Source: Arthrobacter sp. AFG20 (GTDB taxonomy: Bacteria; Actinomycetota; Actinomycetes; Actinomycetales; Micrococcaceae). From it: DNA of 64,000 nt. The stretch covers positions 169,717 to 233,716 of the forward strand of contig NZ_PJMC01000007.1 of the NCBI RefSeq assembly GCF_002892795.1, written 5' to 3'. The notes under the pieces are model-generated. The model did no database searches. It was given only the letters and a program-made list of their open reading frames with translations, and was not told the DNA's origin. Positions 48,334 through 58,473 of this stretch are shown here, piece after piece; the stretch's first letter is position 1; each line of letters opens with the position of its first letter. A program made the translations under genes and the position numbers.

Positions 48334-49134
48334 GTGGTACTGCAGGAGAAGGTGACGGCAACCGCCGGGCCGGCAACCGGCGTCGTAATCCTGCGGAAGG
48401 CCGTCCAGATCTTCGGCGAGCTGCTCATCACCGCCGGCATAGTGCTGCTCCTGTTTGTCGCGTGGCAGCTTTGGTGGACCAACGTGGAGTCCGATGCCAA
48501 GCAAACCGCCGCGGTCAAGGACTTTGCCAGGGACCTGGGTGGACCGGTGGCCCCCGCGCCCACCCCGGCTGCGACGGGCGGCACGGCCGCTTCCGGCCCG
48601 AAGGACTACGGATCGCCAGTGGTGGGAGAAGCCCCCGGGCACGGCGGAACCATCGGGATCATGTACATTCCCCGGTTTGGCGAGAACTACACCCGGCCGA
48701 TTGTCGAGGGCACCAGCGGCGACGTCCTGGACACCCTGGGCCTCGGCCACTACAGCAACACGTCCATGCCCGGCGCCGTGGGTAATTTCGCCGTGGCAGG
48801 CCACCGGCAGACACACGGCGCCGTGCTGGACAATATCCACACGCTGGTTCCCGGGGACGAGATCTATGTCCAGACGCGGGACGGTTACTACGTCTACGTG
48901 TTCCGCAATAACCGCATTGTTCTGCCCAGCGAAGCCGATGTCCTTCTCCCGGTGCCCAACCAGCCCGGAGTGCGCCCCACCGAAAGGCTTCTCACCATGA
49001 CCAGCTGCAATCCCCGCTTCGGCTCGGAGGAACGGATCATCGCCTATTCGGTGCTGGACCGTTGGCAGCCGGCGTCGGCGGGGCCGCCCGCAGAGATCGC
49101 AGCCCAGGTGGCACGGGCACGGGGGGAAGGCTAG
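48334..49134 (+). CDS. Class E sortase
   Basis: A 266-residue transpeptidase. One N-terminal membrane helix (LLITAGIVLLLFVAWQLWW) is followed by a Pro/Ala linker and the sortase barrel. Catalytic residues are His in FAVAGHRQTHGA, Cys in LTMTSCNPRFG and Arg a few residues after in NPRFGSEERI or nearby. Class E enzymes attach LAxTG proteins to the wall of high-GC actinobacteria. GTG 48334 has GGAGGAG 6 bases upstream. It is divergent from crgA. Confidence 0.88.
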   Translation: MVLQEKVTATAGPATGVVILRKAVQIFGELLITAGIVLLLFVAWQLWWTNVESDAKQTAAVKDFARDLGGPVAPAPTPAATGGTAASGPKDYGSPVVGEAPGHGGTIGIMYIPRFGENYTRPIVEGTSGDVLDTLGLGHYSNTSMPGAVGNFAVAGHRQTHGAVLDNIHTLVPGDEIYVQTRDGYYVYVFRNNRIVLPSEADVLLPVPNQPGVRPTERLLTMTSCNPRFGSEERIIAYSVLDRWQPASAGPPAEIAAQVARARGEG

Positions 49135-49136
49135 GC

Positions 49137-49307
49137 ATGTACGGCTGGATTTTCCGTCACCTTCCCGGCCCGCTCTGGTTCCGCGTCCTCACATCGCTGC
49201 TGCTGGCTGCCGGGGCCGTGTTCCTGATGGTCGAGTTTCTTTTCCCCTGGATGTCCCAGTTCACCCAATTCACCGACTCAACGATTGGTGCGCCAAGAAA
49301 CCCATGA
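49137..49307 (+). CDS. Small membrane protein, 56 aa
   Basis: Begins MYGWIFRHLPGPLWFRVL and has one long hydrophobic helix (LTSLLLAAGAVFLMVEFLFPW), then a short polar tail. It starts 2 bases after the sortase stop and overlaps the pabA start in an ATGA, so it is translated between the two. Similar tiny proteins occur at this place in actinobacteria. Function unknown. Confidence 0.78.
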   Translation: MYGWIFRHLPGPLWFRVLTSLLLAAGAVFLMVEFLFPWMSQFTQFTDSTIGAPRNP

Positions 49308-49945
49308 GCACAACAAAGATTCTCGTCGTGGACAACTACGACAGCTTCGTCTACACCCTGGTGGGCTATCTCCAGGAGCTGGGCGCTGAAACAACAGTGG
49401 TCCGCAATGATGATGTCACCCTCGACGAGGCCATCGAAATGGCAGAAGCGCGCGACGGCATACTCATCTCGCCCGGTCCGGGCTCGCCGTCCGAAGCGGG
49501 GGTCTGCATCGAGCTGATCCGCTGGTGCGGGGAGAAGACGAAGCCGATGTTTGGCGTCTGCCTCGGGCACCAGGCCCTTGCGGAGGCGTACGGCGGAACG
49601 GTGACCCATGCCCCGGAGCTGATGCACGGCAAGACTTCCCTGGTCCAGCACGACGGGGCCAGCGTTTTTGCCGGCCTGCCCTCCCCCGTGACGGCCACGC
49701 GCTACCATTCCCTGGCCGCCGTCCGGGACACGATTCCGGAGATTCTGGAGATCACGGCGGAAACCGCCAGCGGCGTCATCATGGGGCTGCAGCACCGCAC
49801 TGCGCCGCTGTGTGGCGTCCAGTTCCACCCGGAGTCCGTGCTGACCGAGGGCGGCTACCAGATGCTGGGCAACTGGCTCGAGTCGCTTGGCATGAAGGGT
49901 GCGGCCGAACGGGCGGCCAAGCTCAGCCCCCTCATCCAGCACTAG
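49304..49945 (+). CDS. pabA: Aminodeoxychorismate/anthranilate synthase component II
   Basis: A 213-residue glutamine amidotransferase that supplies ammonia to a PabB/TrpE partner. It has ILVVDNYDSFVY, the nucleophile Cys in GVCLGHQAL near residue 86, and the His-Glu pair in GVQFHPESVLT. Which pathway it serves (folate, tryptophan or both) cannot be told. It corresponds to the gene called trpG next to pknB in mycobacteria. It converges with pknB. Confidence 0.9.
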   Translation: MSTTKILVVDNYDSFVYTLVGYLQELGAETTVVRNDDVTLDEAIEMAEARDGILISPGPGSPSEAGVCIELIRWCGEKTKPMFGVCLGHQALAEAYGGTVTHAPELMHGKTSLVQHDGASVFAGLPSPVTATRYHSLAAVRDTIPEILEITAETASGVIMGLQHRTAPLCGVQFHPESVLTEGGYQMLGNWLESLGMKGAAERAAKLSPLIQH

Positions 49946-49963
49946 GATTCGGCTCGGCGAGCC

Positions 49964-51904
49964 CTACTTTCCCTTCGTGGGGCTCGGCGTCGACGTCGGC
50001 GTCGGGGTGGGTGCGGGGGGCGCCGGGGCCTTGGCCACCGTCACGGTGATGGCCTTGCCCTGCTCCACAAGCGAGTTGATCGGATCGCTCTGGCCGGTCA
50101 CCTTGCCCGGCTGGACCTGGGAGTTCTCCACCTCACTGATGACGGCAACCAGGCCGAGCTCCTTGAGCGCAGCCTCGGCCTCGGCACGGTTCATGCCGCG
50201 AAGCTCCGGCATAGCGACCTTGCCTGTGGACACCAGAATCTCAACGGTGCTCCCCACCGCCACCTGCTGGCCCGGCGCAGGCTTGGTGGTGATCACCAGG
50301 CCTGCCGGAACAGTGGCGCTGTTGGCCATGGTGGTGGACGGCGCGCCCACCAGTCCCGCCTGCCGCAGGATGTCGCGGGCTGCCGCCTCCGTCCGTCCCG
50401 GCAGCGTCTCCGGGATCTTGACGGCACTGGGGCCCGACGAGATGTTCAGGACAATTTCCGAGTCCGGTTCCAGCGACGATCCCGCCGGAGGCGCAGTGCC
50501 GATGGCGGTGCCCTTGGTGATCGAGTCGTGTTGCACCCGCTTGATCTGCGGCCGCAGCTTCGCGTCGTAGAGCGCCTGCAGCGCCTCTGATTCCGAGAGT
50601 TTCTCCACCGCGGGAATCGCGACGCGCGCCGGTTCGGCAGGCGGCTGGTTGAGGAAGTTGTAGAACCACAGGCCGCCGCCGGCCAGCACCAGGAGCGTGA
50701 AGATTACGAAGGTCGTAATCCATGCCCGACGGCGGGACTTCTGTAAGCCCGATCGCTCCCGTTCGCGGGGCAGGCCCAGCGGAAGTTCATCGTGCTCGGC
50801 CGTCTCGTAGACCGCCGCGGCCTCCGTCGGCAGCACGGACGCATCAACGTCCGAGTCCCGGGTGCGACGCAGCCGGCCCGCTGGAGCGTCGTCGAGGAAG
50901 CTGGCTCCGGTCATGGAAAACGCTTCGGTGGGCGGCGTGCGGTGCGGCTCAGGAATGTCATTAGGGTCCGTCGGCGCTTCGCTTGGCGACAATGCCGGAA
51001 CCGGGATCCCGTTCTTGGCGGCCCGTAGCGCACGGCGGAAGGCCGCGGCGTCCTGGAAACGGTCAGCACGGTTCTTCTGCAGCGCCTTTTCCAGCACGCT
51101 GTCCAGCGCTCCGGAGATCTCCGGATTGAAGTTGCTGGCTGGTTCCGGCCTCTCGCGGACATGCTGGTACGCCACTGATACGGGGCTTTCACCCACGAAC
51201 GGTGGGCGGCCGGTCAGCGTTTCGTACAGCAGGCAGCCTGCCGAGTACAGGTCGCTGCGGGCGTCCACTGCCTCGCCGCGCGCCTGCTCCGGCGACAGGT
51301 ACTGGGCGGTGCCCACCACCGCCTGGGTCTGCGTCATGGTTGCGGAGGAATCGGCCACAGCGCGGGCAATGCCGAAGTCCATCACCTTGACCATGTCCGA
51401 GTTCGCGCAGTACATCACATTCGCCGGTTTGATGTCCCGGTGCACGATCCCGGCCTTGTGGCTGTATTCCAGTGCCGAGAGGACACCCAGCGTGTACTCC
51501 ACCGCCTGGTCAATGGTGATGTCACTTGCCCTGATCAGGTCCCGGAGCGTCTTGCCCGCCACAAACTCCATGACGATGTAGGGAACGCGGACCTGGTCGT
51601 GCCCGTCTCCCGGCACGGTGTGTTCGCCCGTGTCGTAAATGGCCACGATCGACGGATGGTTCAGGGCTGCGACGGCCTGGGCCTCGCGCTTGAACCTGGC
51701 CTGCAACTGGGGGTCGCGGGCCAAATCGGGGCGGAGCAGTTTGATCGCGACCGTCCGGCCCAGGCGGGTATCCAGGCCACGGTGCACATCGGCCATGCCC
51801 CCGCGGCCGATGACATCGCCAAGTTCATAGCGTCCGCTCAGGACGCGCTGACTTGTCACCGGGATGTTGTCTTCCCGGTGTGACGGAGTTCGCGGCGTGG
51901 TCAC
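49964..51904 (-). CDS. pknB: Serine/threonine protein kinase PknB with PASTA domains
   Basis: A 646-residue receptor kinase. The kinase domain (about 27-290) has GRGGMADV, the catalytic HRDIKPANV and DFGIARAV and the activation segment VVGTAQYLSPEQ. A juxtamembrane linker, one helix near 390-412 (WITTFVIFTLLVLAGGGLWFY) and three extracellular PASTA repeats (about 435-630) follow, then a Pro/Thr tail. It senses muropeptides or lipid II and controls growth and division. GTG 51904 gives the full length; GTG 51859, with GGAAGA upstream, is an alternative. Three bases separate it from pknA. Confidence 0.94.
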   Translation of the reverse strand: MTTPRTPSHREDNIPVTSQRVLSGRYELGDVIGRGGMADVHRGLDTRLGRTVAIKLLRPDLARDPQLQARFKREAQAVAALNHPSIVAIYDTGEHTVPGDGHDQVRVPYIVMEFVAGKTLRDLIRASDITIDQAVEYTLGVLSALEYSHKAGIVHRDIKPANVMYCANSDMVKVMDFGIARAVADSSATMTQTQAVVGTAQYLSPEQARGEAVDARSDLYSAGCLLYETLTGRPPFVGESPVSVAYQHVRERPEPASNFNPEISGALDSVLEKALQKNRADRFQDAAAFRRALRAAKNGIPVPALSPSEAPTDPNDIPEPHRTPPTEAFSMTGASFLDDAPAGRLRRTRDSDVDASVLPTEAAAVYETAEHDELPLGLPRERERSGLQKSRRRAWITTFVIFTLLVLAGGGLWFYNFLNQPPAEPARVAIPAVEKLSESEALQALYDAKLRPQIKRVQHDSITKGTAIGTAPPAGSSLEPDSEIVLNISSGPSAVKIPETLPGRTEAAARDILRQAGLVGAPSTTMANSATVPAGLVITTKPAPGQQVAVGSTVEILVSTGKVAMPELRGMNRAEAEAALKELGLVAVISEVENSQVQPGKVTGQSDPINSLVEQGKAITVTVAKAPAPPAPTPTPTSTPSPTKGK

Positions 51905-51907
51905 GGC

Positions 51908-53782
51908 TTATGGTCCGCTGGGCGAGCCGCTTGGAGTCGGCGTGGATGAGGGGGTGGCTGACGGCGTCGGGATCAGTGCCTGGGACAGGTGATAGGTCAC
52001 AACCGATCCGGCAGCGACCTCCCGGCCGCTTTCGGGCTCGGAGCGGACAAACGTTCCAGCGTCCTGGCCGGGATCGCCCGCCTCGTCAGCACCCTTTTGC
52101 CAGCGCAGACCGGCCTTCTCGATGGCTGACTGGACCTCGGCCTCACTACTGCCCGTGCTGATGTCCGGGACCTTGATCTGTTCCGGGCCCTTGGAGTACG
52201 TGACCGTGACTGTGTCGCCGGCCTGCAGCGGGCCTGACGGGTTGAGGTCTGTGACCGTGCCGGGAGGAGCCGGGTTGGACACTGCCTTGCCGTCAACCTT
52301 GAGGCCGAGCGCGATCAGTTCTGCCCGGACATCGCTGAACTGCTTGCCGAGGTACGCCTCCGGAATCACGTTGATGGCTGCGGGAGTGGACTGCGTCGGC
52401 GTCGGTGTGGGCGTCGGCGTCGGAGTCGCCGACGTCTGGGTAGGCGTGGGCGTGGAACTGGTGCTCACACTGCGGCTGGGTGTGCTCGACGTGGTGGCTG
52501 CAGGGCTCTGGCCCGGGAACAGGAAGCCGGCCTGGCTCAGGAGGATGCCGGCGACGGCGAACAGCACCAGCAGGATCAGGGCGATCAGCGGCCACGTCCA
52601 CGGGCTGCGCTTACGCCGCTCGGGCTCATCGGCGGGTTCGCCGTCGTACGGTGCCGCGTACTGGTCCTCTTCCTGGTCCCAAGTGCGCTCGGCGGCCAGG
52701 GCATCGGCACGCGACAGTGTGCTCCCCGCCCGCGTGGGGGCGGCATCCGAGGGGTTCCCGGCGGCAGCAGCAGCGGCTCCGCCGGCGGCAGCACCGGCGG
52801 CTGCCGCGCCGAGCACGGGCAGCGCCGAGGTGGCCGCCGTCGGGCTTTTCTCCGAGCCGATCACGCCGGTTGGCGCCGTGGCGATATTAACCGGGGCCGT
52901 CATGGCGCCGGTGCCCCCTTCGTACAGGAGCATGCCGGGAACAGCGGCGTGGGCTGCCGAGATGTCACCGTTGCGGATGGCCTCTGCTGCCTCGGCCAGT
53001 TTGATGGCGTTGGCCGGACGGTTCTTCGGGTCCTTGGCCAGCATGGACATCAGGAGCGCCCGGACCGGCTTGGGCAGCGACTCCGGCAGGGGCGGCGGCG
53101 CGTCGTTAACCTGGGCCAGGGCGATGGCGATCTGCGATTCGCCGGAGAACGGCCGGTGCCCGGTGAGGCACTCGTAGCCGATGACGCCGAGCGAGTAGAT
53201 GTCCGAGGCGCCGGTGGCGGTCTGGCCGGTGGCCTGTTCGGGAGCGAGGTACTGGGCGGTGCCCATGACCTGTCCGGTCTGGGTCAGCGGCACCTGGTCC
53301 GCCAGGCGCGCGATGCCGAAGTCGGTGACCTTGACCCGCCCGTCCGGCATGATGAGCAGGTTTCCGGGCTTGATGTCACGGTGCACCAGGCCCTGGGCGT
53401 GGGCCACCGACAGGGCCCGCGCCGTCTGCGCCATGATGGACAGCGTACGGTCCGGAGAGAGCACCTGCTCGTGTTCGATGATGCTGCTCAGCGGCTGGCC
53501 GGGGACCAGCTCCATCACGAGGTAGGCGGAGCCTTCCTCCTCGCCGTAGTCGAAGACGTTGGCGATGCCCACGTGGTTGAGGAGCGCGGTGTGGCGGGCT
53601 TCGGCGCGGAACCGCTGGAGGAAGCCGGGGTCACCCGTGTACTCCTCTTTGAGCACCTTAATGGCCACGATCCGGCCCAGGATCTGGTCCTTGGCCTTCC
53701 AGACTTCACCCATGCCGCCGATCGCAATACGCGTGGTCAACTGGAATCTGCCGCCGAGGGTGATTCCCGATGTAGGCCTCAC
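51908..53782 (-). CDS. pknA: Serine/threonine protein kinase PknA, PASTA-bearing
   Basis: A 624-residue kinase. The kinase domain (about 11-270) has [41 protein letters not shown] and [12 protein letters not shown] long Ala-rich linker follows, then one helix near 395-420. The extracellular part has a Ser/Thr/Pro spacer and two PASTA repeats ([36 protein letters not shown]). Mycobacterial PknA lacks PASTA domains, so this protein differs. Its GTG overlaps the pbpA stop (GTGA). Confidence 0.93.
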   Translation of the reverse strand: MRPTSGITLGGRFQLTTRIAIGGMGEVWKAKDQILGRIVAIKVLKEEYTGDPGFLQRFRAEARHTALLNHVGIANVFDYGEEEGSAYLVMELVPGQPLSSIIEHEQVLSPDRTLSIMAQTARALSVAHAQGLVHRDIKPGNLLIMPDGRVKVTDFGIARLADQVPLTQTGQVMGTAQYLAPEQATGQTATGASDIYSLGVIGYECLTGHRPFSGESQIAIALAQVNDAPPPLPESLPKPVRALLMSMLAKDPKNRPANAIKLAEAAEAIRNGDISAAHAAVPGMLLYEGGTGAMTAPVNIATAPTGVIGSEKSPTAATSALPVLGAAAAGAAAGGAAAAAAGNPSDAAPTRAGSTLSRADALAAERTWDQEEDQYAAPYDGEPADEPERRKRSPWTWPLIALILLVLFAVAGILLSQAGFLFPGQSPAATTSSTPSRSVSTSSTPTPTQTSATPTPTPTPTPTQSTPAAINVIPEAYLGKQFSDVRAELIALGLKVDGKAVSNPAPPGTVTDLNPSGPLQAGDTVTVTYSKGPEQIKVPDISTGSSEAEVQSAIEKAGLRWQKGADEAGDPGQDAGTFVRSEPESGREVAAGSVVTYHLSQALIPTPSATPSSTPTPSGSPSGP

Positions 53783-55233
53783 TTATTCAACACCGCCTCA
53801 AAAATTCTCTTTGCGTTCGGACTGGTTAGCTGTGCTCCGGTGGTGATGTCCACGCCCTGCATGACGACGGTGACGGACACTTGCGGATCGTTAGCCGGGG
53901 CGAACCCCGTAAACCAAGAATTGTTCAGGCCGTCCCCGAGTTCGGCGGTGCCGGTCTTGCCGGCGACCTCGACGCCCGGGACGGCTGCGCCGGAGCCGAT
54001 GCCCTCGCTGACCACGCTGGTCATCCAGTCGGTGATCTGCCCGGCGATCTCCGGCGTCGTCGAGGTCCGCAAAGCCACCGGCTTCGGTTCGTCGATCACG
54101 CGGAGGTCCGGTGAACGTACGGCCTTGATCAGGTTCGGAGCCATCTGCACTCCGCTGTTGGCAATGGCCGAGGTCATCAGCGCGATCTGGAGCGGCGTCG
54201 CACGGACGTCACGCTGGCCGATGGCGGACTGCGCCAGTCCGGCGTCGTCGAGGTCCGAGGGGAAGACGCTGGGGGCGTAGTCCAGCTTGAGCTGGTCGCC
54301 GAGGCCTGAATTGAAGCCGAACTTGCTGGCCTGCTGGGCTATCGCGTTTTCCCCGAGATCGCGGGCAATACTGGCGAAGGGCGTGTTGCAGGACTGCTGC
54401 AGCGCGAACGCGAAACTCGCGGTGTTCCGGGTGTAGCAGTTGCCGCCGGCGTAGTTGGGCAGCTGGTACTGGATGCCCGGGAAGCTCATCTGGGCCGGGT
54501 TGGGCAACACGCTGTCGGCGTTGTACTTGCCGGAGTTCAGGGCAGCTGCCGTGTCCACCAGCTTGAAAACCGAGCCCGGTGCCAGCAGCGCACCCGTGGG
54601 GCCGCTGACCGAGGGGTTCAGGTTGACGCCCGGGACCTTGATGGCCGCGTTGTAAGCAGCCTGCTCCTTGGCGACGTCCTGGGTGGCGATGAGGTTGGGA
54701 TCATAGGAAGGCTTGCTGACCATGGCCAGGATGTTGCCCGTCTTGGGGTCGGTCACGACGATCGACCCCCGCTGGCCGTCCGGGATGAGGTCGTACGCCA
54801 GCTTCTGGATCTTGGGGTCGATGGTCAGCTCGACAGATGCGCCCTTGGGCTGGTTGCCCAGGAAGAGCTGTCCGATCCGGTCGAAGAAGAGCTGGTCCGC
54901 GCTTCCGGCCAGCTGGGCATCCATGGCGCCTTCGAGGCCGGTGACCCCGTAGCTCCGGGAAAAGTATCCGGTCAGCCCGGCATACAGCTCGGGCTGGTTG
55001 TACCGGCGCTGGAACTTGCAGGATTCATTGCCCGGGACGGATTCGGCGATGGCGGAGCCACCTACGAGGATCGCTCCCCGGTCATTGCAGTAGTTCTGCA
55101 GTATGGCTCGCCTGTTCCACGGATTGGCCTTGAGCTCGTCCGCGCCCACCACCTGGACGTAGCTGATCGCACCGAAAATCAGGGCGAACATGGCGATCGC
55201 GGCGATCCATGAATGTCGAATGGCCTGGTTCAC
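53779..55233 (-). CDS. pbpA: Penicillin-binding protein PbpA (class B transpeptidase)
   Basis: A 484-residue peptidoglycan transpeptidase. A signal anchor (residues 9-31) precedes the dimerisation region and the transpeptidase domain. Active-site motifs are SVFK (Ser near 221), SCN (QQSCNTPF) and KTG ([11 protein letters not shown]). It works with the SEDS glycosyltransferase encoded just upstream and overlaps that gene by 4 bases. It matches mycobacterial PbpA in size and place. Confidence 0.95.
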   Translation of the reverse strand: MNQAIRHSWIAAIAMFALIFGAISYVQVVGADELKANPWNRRAILQNYCNDRGAILVGGSAIAESVPGNESCKFQRRYNQPELYAGLTGYFSRSYGVTGLEGAMDAQLAGSADQLFFDRIGQLFLGNQPKGASVELTIDPKIQKLAYDLIPDGQRGSIVVTDPKTGNILAMVSKPSYDPNLIATQDVAKEQAAYNAAIKVPGVNLNPSVSGPTGALLAPGSVFKLVDTAAALNSGKYNADSVLPNPAQMSFPGIQYQLPNYAGGNCYTRNTASFAFALQQSCNTPFASIARDLGENAIAQQASKFGFNSGLGDQLKLDYAPSVFPSDLDDAGLAQSAIGQRDVRATPLQIALMTSAIANSGVQMAPNLIKAVRSPDLRVIDEPKPVALRTSTTPEIAGQITDWMTSVVSEGIGSGAAVPGVEVAGKTGTAELGDGLNNSWFTGFAPANDPQVSVTVVMQGVDITTGAQLTSPNAKRIFEAVLNK

Positions 55234-56684
55234 AGGTGTTTCACCGCCTCGGTGGGAGCGTCTGGGAGAGTCTGGGTGGTGTTCCGGTCCTGCCGGCTTC
55301 CTGCGGCTGTCACCGGCGCCGGCTTTTGCGCCTCAGGTGTGCGGCCGGGCTGCATCGGTGAGGTGTCCACCGGGCCGCGGGCCGTATGAGAGATCATCAG
55401 CAGCAGGCCAACGATGATCCAGTTGGCCAGCAGCGAGGAGCCACCAGCGGCCAGGAACGGCGTGGTGAGGCCGGTCAGCGGAATCAGCCGCGTGACGCCG
55501 CCGATCACCACAAAGCACTGCAGCGCTACCGCGAAGGACAGGCCGCAGGCGAGGAGCTTGCCGAAGGCGTCGCGGGTGCCGAGGGCCGCACGGAAACCGC
55601 GGGTGAAGAGCAGCAGGTACATCATCACGATGGCGAAGAGGCCGATCAGGCCCAGTTCCTCGCCGAAGGAGGCGATGATCATGTCGCTGTTGGCGAACGG
55701 CACCAGGTTGGGCCGGCCCTGTCCGAGGCCGGTGCCCACGAGCCCGCCGCTGGCCATGCCGAAAAGGCCTTCCACGATCTGGCCGCTGCCGCCGGGGGAA
55801 CGGCCGAAGACTTCCTCGGTGAAGGCATTGAGCCAGCTGTCGATGCGCAGGCCAACGTGCGAGAAGACCTTGGACGCCACGAAGCCGCCGCCGAGGATCA
55901 GGGTGAGGCCGATGACCACCCAGCTGATGCGGCTGGTGGCCACGTAGATCATCACGATGAACAGGCCGAAGAACAGCACGGACGATCCGAGGTCACGCTG
56001 GAAGATCAGCACGCCGATGCTTACGAGCCAGGCCGTGATCATGGGTCCCATGTCCTTGAACCGGGGGAACTGCATGGGGCCGATCTTGCGACCGGCCAGC
56101 ATGATGAGGTCGCGGTTCGAGGAAAGATATCCGGCAAAGAATATGGCGAGGGTGATCTTGGCGACCTCACCGGGCTGGAAGGTCATCGGACCGAGGCGGA
56201 TCCACACCCGGGCGCCGAGGATCTCGCCGGCGGAGATGCCGGGGACCAGCGGAAGTATCAGGAGCAGCGCGCTGACGGCCAGGGAAATATAAGTGAAGCG
56301 GCGCAGGACACGGTGGTCCTTGAGGAACCAGATCACGGCGATGGCAACGGCCATGGCGATGACGGTCCAGCGCAGCTGGTTGTTGCCGGTGTCTTCGCCC
56401 GGAGCGTCGAGCCGGTGGATCATCGCCAGGCCGAGGCCGTTCAGTGCAACGACCAGCGGAAGTATTACCGGATCGGCATACTTGGCGCGGAGCCGGAGGA
56501 CCACATGGAACACCAGGGACGCCACGGCGAGCAGGCTGGACTGGAACCAGAAGTCCGTGTCCAGCGAGGTCTGTTCGTCGATGCTGATCAGTGCGTTGGC
56601 GCCGATGCTGACTGACAGGGCGAGCACGAGCAACAGCAGTTCCACGTTGCGCCGGGGTTTGGGCATGGTGTCGGCGTGGCTCAT
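55230..56684 (-). CDS. rodA: SEDS peptidoglycan glycosyltransferase RodA/FtsW
   Basis: A 484-residue membrane protein with about ten helices. It has SEDS family segments such as LGARVWIRLGPMTFQPGEVAKI, FQRDLGSSVLFFGLF and GFGMASGGLVGTGLGQGRP-like (here LFGMASGGLVGTGLGQGRP). It ends with a cytoplasmic Pro/Thr-rich tail. It polymerises glycan from lipid II with PbpA. Gene order supports the rodA name used in mycobacteria. It overlaps pstP and pbpA by 4 bases each. Confidence 0.93.
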   Translation of the reverse strand: MSHADTMPKPRRNVELLLLVLALSVSIGANALISIDEQTSLDTDFWFQSSLLAVASLVFHVVLRLRAKYADPVILPLVVALNGLGLAMIHRLDAPGEDTGNNQLRWTVIAMAVAIAVIWFLKDHRVLRRFTYISLAVSALLLILPLVPGISAGEILGARVWIRLGPMTFQPGEVAKITLAIFFAGYLSSNRDLIMLAGRKIGPMQFPRFKDMGPMITAWLVSIGVLIFQRDLGSSVLFFGLFIVMIYVATSRISWVVIGLTLILGGGFVASKVFSHVGLRIDSWLNAFTEEVFGRSPGGSGQIVEGLFGMASGGLVGTGLGQGRPNLVPFANSDMIIASFGEELGLIGLFAIVMMYLLLFTRGFRAALGTRDAFGKLLACGLSFAVALQCFVVIGGVTRLIPLTGLTTPFLAAGGSSLLANWIIVGLLLMISHTARGPVDTSPMQPGRTPEAQKPAPVTAAGSRQDRNTTQTLPDAPTEAVKHL

Positions 56685-58471
56685 TGGCCCCCCTCACAGG
56701 TTGCGGTTGGGGTGGGTCCGGCCGAGGCTCCGGCTGTTGCCGATGCCGTTGGCTTGGCGGTTGTGGTCGCCTTCGGGGACGTGGTTGTCGGCTTTGGAGT
56801 GGCGGAGGCCTTGGCCGTGGCTGATGCCGTAGCCTTCGGCGAGGCCGAGTCCGAGGCCGTTGGAGACGCAGTCAGGCATTCATCCGAGGGTGCGGTGCTT
56901 CCCGTGCGCTCAAGGTTCTTGACGATCCGCTGGGCGTCGTACAAATCCCGCGCGGGGACCGTCTGCCGGACCCGCTGCTGTGAGAACTGGGGCAGCGAAT
57001 CCATCCGGATGTCCGTGACCGCTTCCAGGGTGGAGAGCTGAACGGGGCCGAGACGCTGGGAGACGCCGTTGAAGATGGCCACCCGCTGGTCGAATTCACC
57101 GATGTAGTAGCGTGTCTGGGTCCAGGCGTAACCGAGCCAGAGCCCGACGGCGAGGACCAGGAGTGCGGCGCCCGCAACACCCAGGGTGAGCCAGCGGCGC
57201 GGACGCCTCACCGGCGTGAACTCCTCGGCCTCTTCGCGGGCATTGTCTGACTTGTGCGTCAGGACGGTTGCGGCGCGGCGCGCGACGGTGCGGCCGGCAA
57301 TGGTGGGGATGGAACCGGTCTCGGCGGCAGCGACGGCTGCGCCGACGAGGATGTGGGGCCGGGAGGACAGCTCCTCGCGCAGTACCTCCGCGGACAGATG
57401 CTCGCCCAGATGCGGATCAGTGCTGGTAGCCGGTTCGTTCGACGGCGGCTTGTCGGAACCCTCGCCTGTCGCGTCGGACCCGGATGTCCGTTCAGACGCG
57501 GAGTCGCCGGACGCCGGAACTGCGGCCGGCGGGGCGGAAGCATCCGTGGATCCAAGCTTCGCTTCCGCTGGCCCCGAAGCGGCTGGTTCGAAACCCGGGG
57601 CGGCGGTTGGCTCAGCCGGGGCCGCAGGCTTCGTCCCGGTGATCGCTTCCGGTTGTTCGGCGTCAGGGACGATGTCGACGGCGGCCGTGCTGACGTCGTC
57701 GGGCGTTTCCTCCACGATTTCCACCATGACAACGGTGACGTTGTCCGGCGCGCCCGCCTCGAGGGTGAGGTCAACGAGCGTCTCGACGCATTCGCTCAGA
57801 TTCGGCGTTTCCCGCACGGTGCGCTCCACGACGTGGCCCGCGACGTAATTCAAACCGTCGGAGCAGAGCAGCCAGCGTTCTCCGGGCTGCACCTCGATGG
57901 TGGCGAGGTCCAGTTCGGGGCTCGCATCGACGTCGCCGAGGACGCGCATCAGGACGTTCTTGTGCGGATGGGTTTCCGCTTCTTCGGGGCGCAACCTGCC
58001 CTCGTCGATGAGGCGCTGGACGAAGGTGTGGTCGATGCTGATCTGCTCGAACTCGCCGTCGCGCAGGCGGTAGGCGCGGGAGTCACCGATGTGGGCGAAA
58101 TGGAGCTTGCCCTCGGCCAGCAGCAGGGCAGTCACGGTGGTGCCCATGCCCGCCAGCTTGGGATTGATGTGAACCAGTTCCGAAAGCAGCGAGTTGGCGG
58201 TCTGGATCTCGTCGGCCAGCACGGTGCCGGCGTCGTCATCGTAGTCGTCGGTGTCCAGATGGATCATGTCCAGGACAGTGGCGGCGGAAGCAACATCGCC
58301 GCCGGCGTGGCCGCCCATGCCGTCCGCCACGACGGCCAGATGCCGGCCCACGTAGGCGGAGTCGTCGTTCTTAGCGCGGATGCGGCCGACGTCAGAACGC
58401 GCCGCATACCGCAGGATGAGGGGCCGAGGCGAGGCTGGCACCTCGCCCGCGGGCATGTCCGGAGCGGCCAT
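56681..58471 (-). CDS. pstP: PP2C-family Ser/Thr phosphatase PstP
   Basis: A 596-residue membrane phosphatase that reverses PknA/PknB phosphorylation. The PPM domain (about 20-250) has metal-binding VADGMGGHAGGDVAS, AHIGDSRAYRLRDG and LLCSDGLNYVAG, and GAPDNVTVVMVEI. A linker of ~150 acidic/Pro residues, one helix near 425 (GVAGAALLVLAVGLWLGYAW), an extracellular region, and a Thr/Ala/Ser-Lys repeat tail follow. The linker is long for the family. Confidence 0.94.
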   Translation of the reverse strand: MAAPDMPAGEVPASPRPLILRYAARSDVGRIRAKNDDSAYVGRHLAVVADGMGGHAGGDVASAATVLDMIHLDTDDYDDDAGTVLADEIQTANSLLSELVHINPKLAGMGTTVTALLLAEGKLHFAHIGDSRAYRLRDGEFEQISIDHTFVQRLIDEGRLRPEEAETHPHKNVLMRVLGDVDASPELDLATIEVQPGERWLLCSDGLNYVAGHVVERTVRETPNLSECVETLVDLTLEAGAPDNVTVVMVEIVEETPDDVSTAAVDIVPDAEQPEAITGTKPAAPAEPTAAPGFEPAASGPAEAKLGSTDASAPPAAVPASGDSASERTSGSDATGEGSDKPPSNEPATSTDPHLGEHLSAEVLREELSSRPHILVGAAVAAAETGSIPTIAGRTVARRAATVLTHKSDNAREEAEEFTPVRRPRRWLTLGVAGAALLVLAVGLWLGYAWTQTRYYIGEFDQRVAIFNGVSQRLGPVQLSTLEAVTDIRMDSLPQFSQQRVRQTVPARDLYDAQRIVKNLERTGSTAPSDECLTASPTASDSASPKATASATAKASATPKPTTTSPKATTTAKPTASATAGASAGPTPTATCEGGQ

Positions 58472-58473
58472 GG

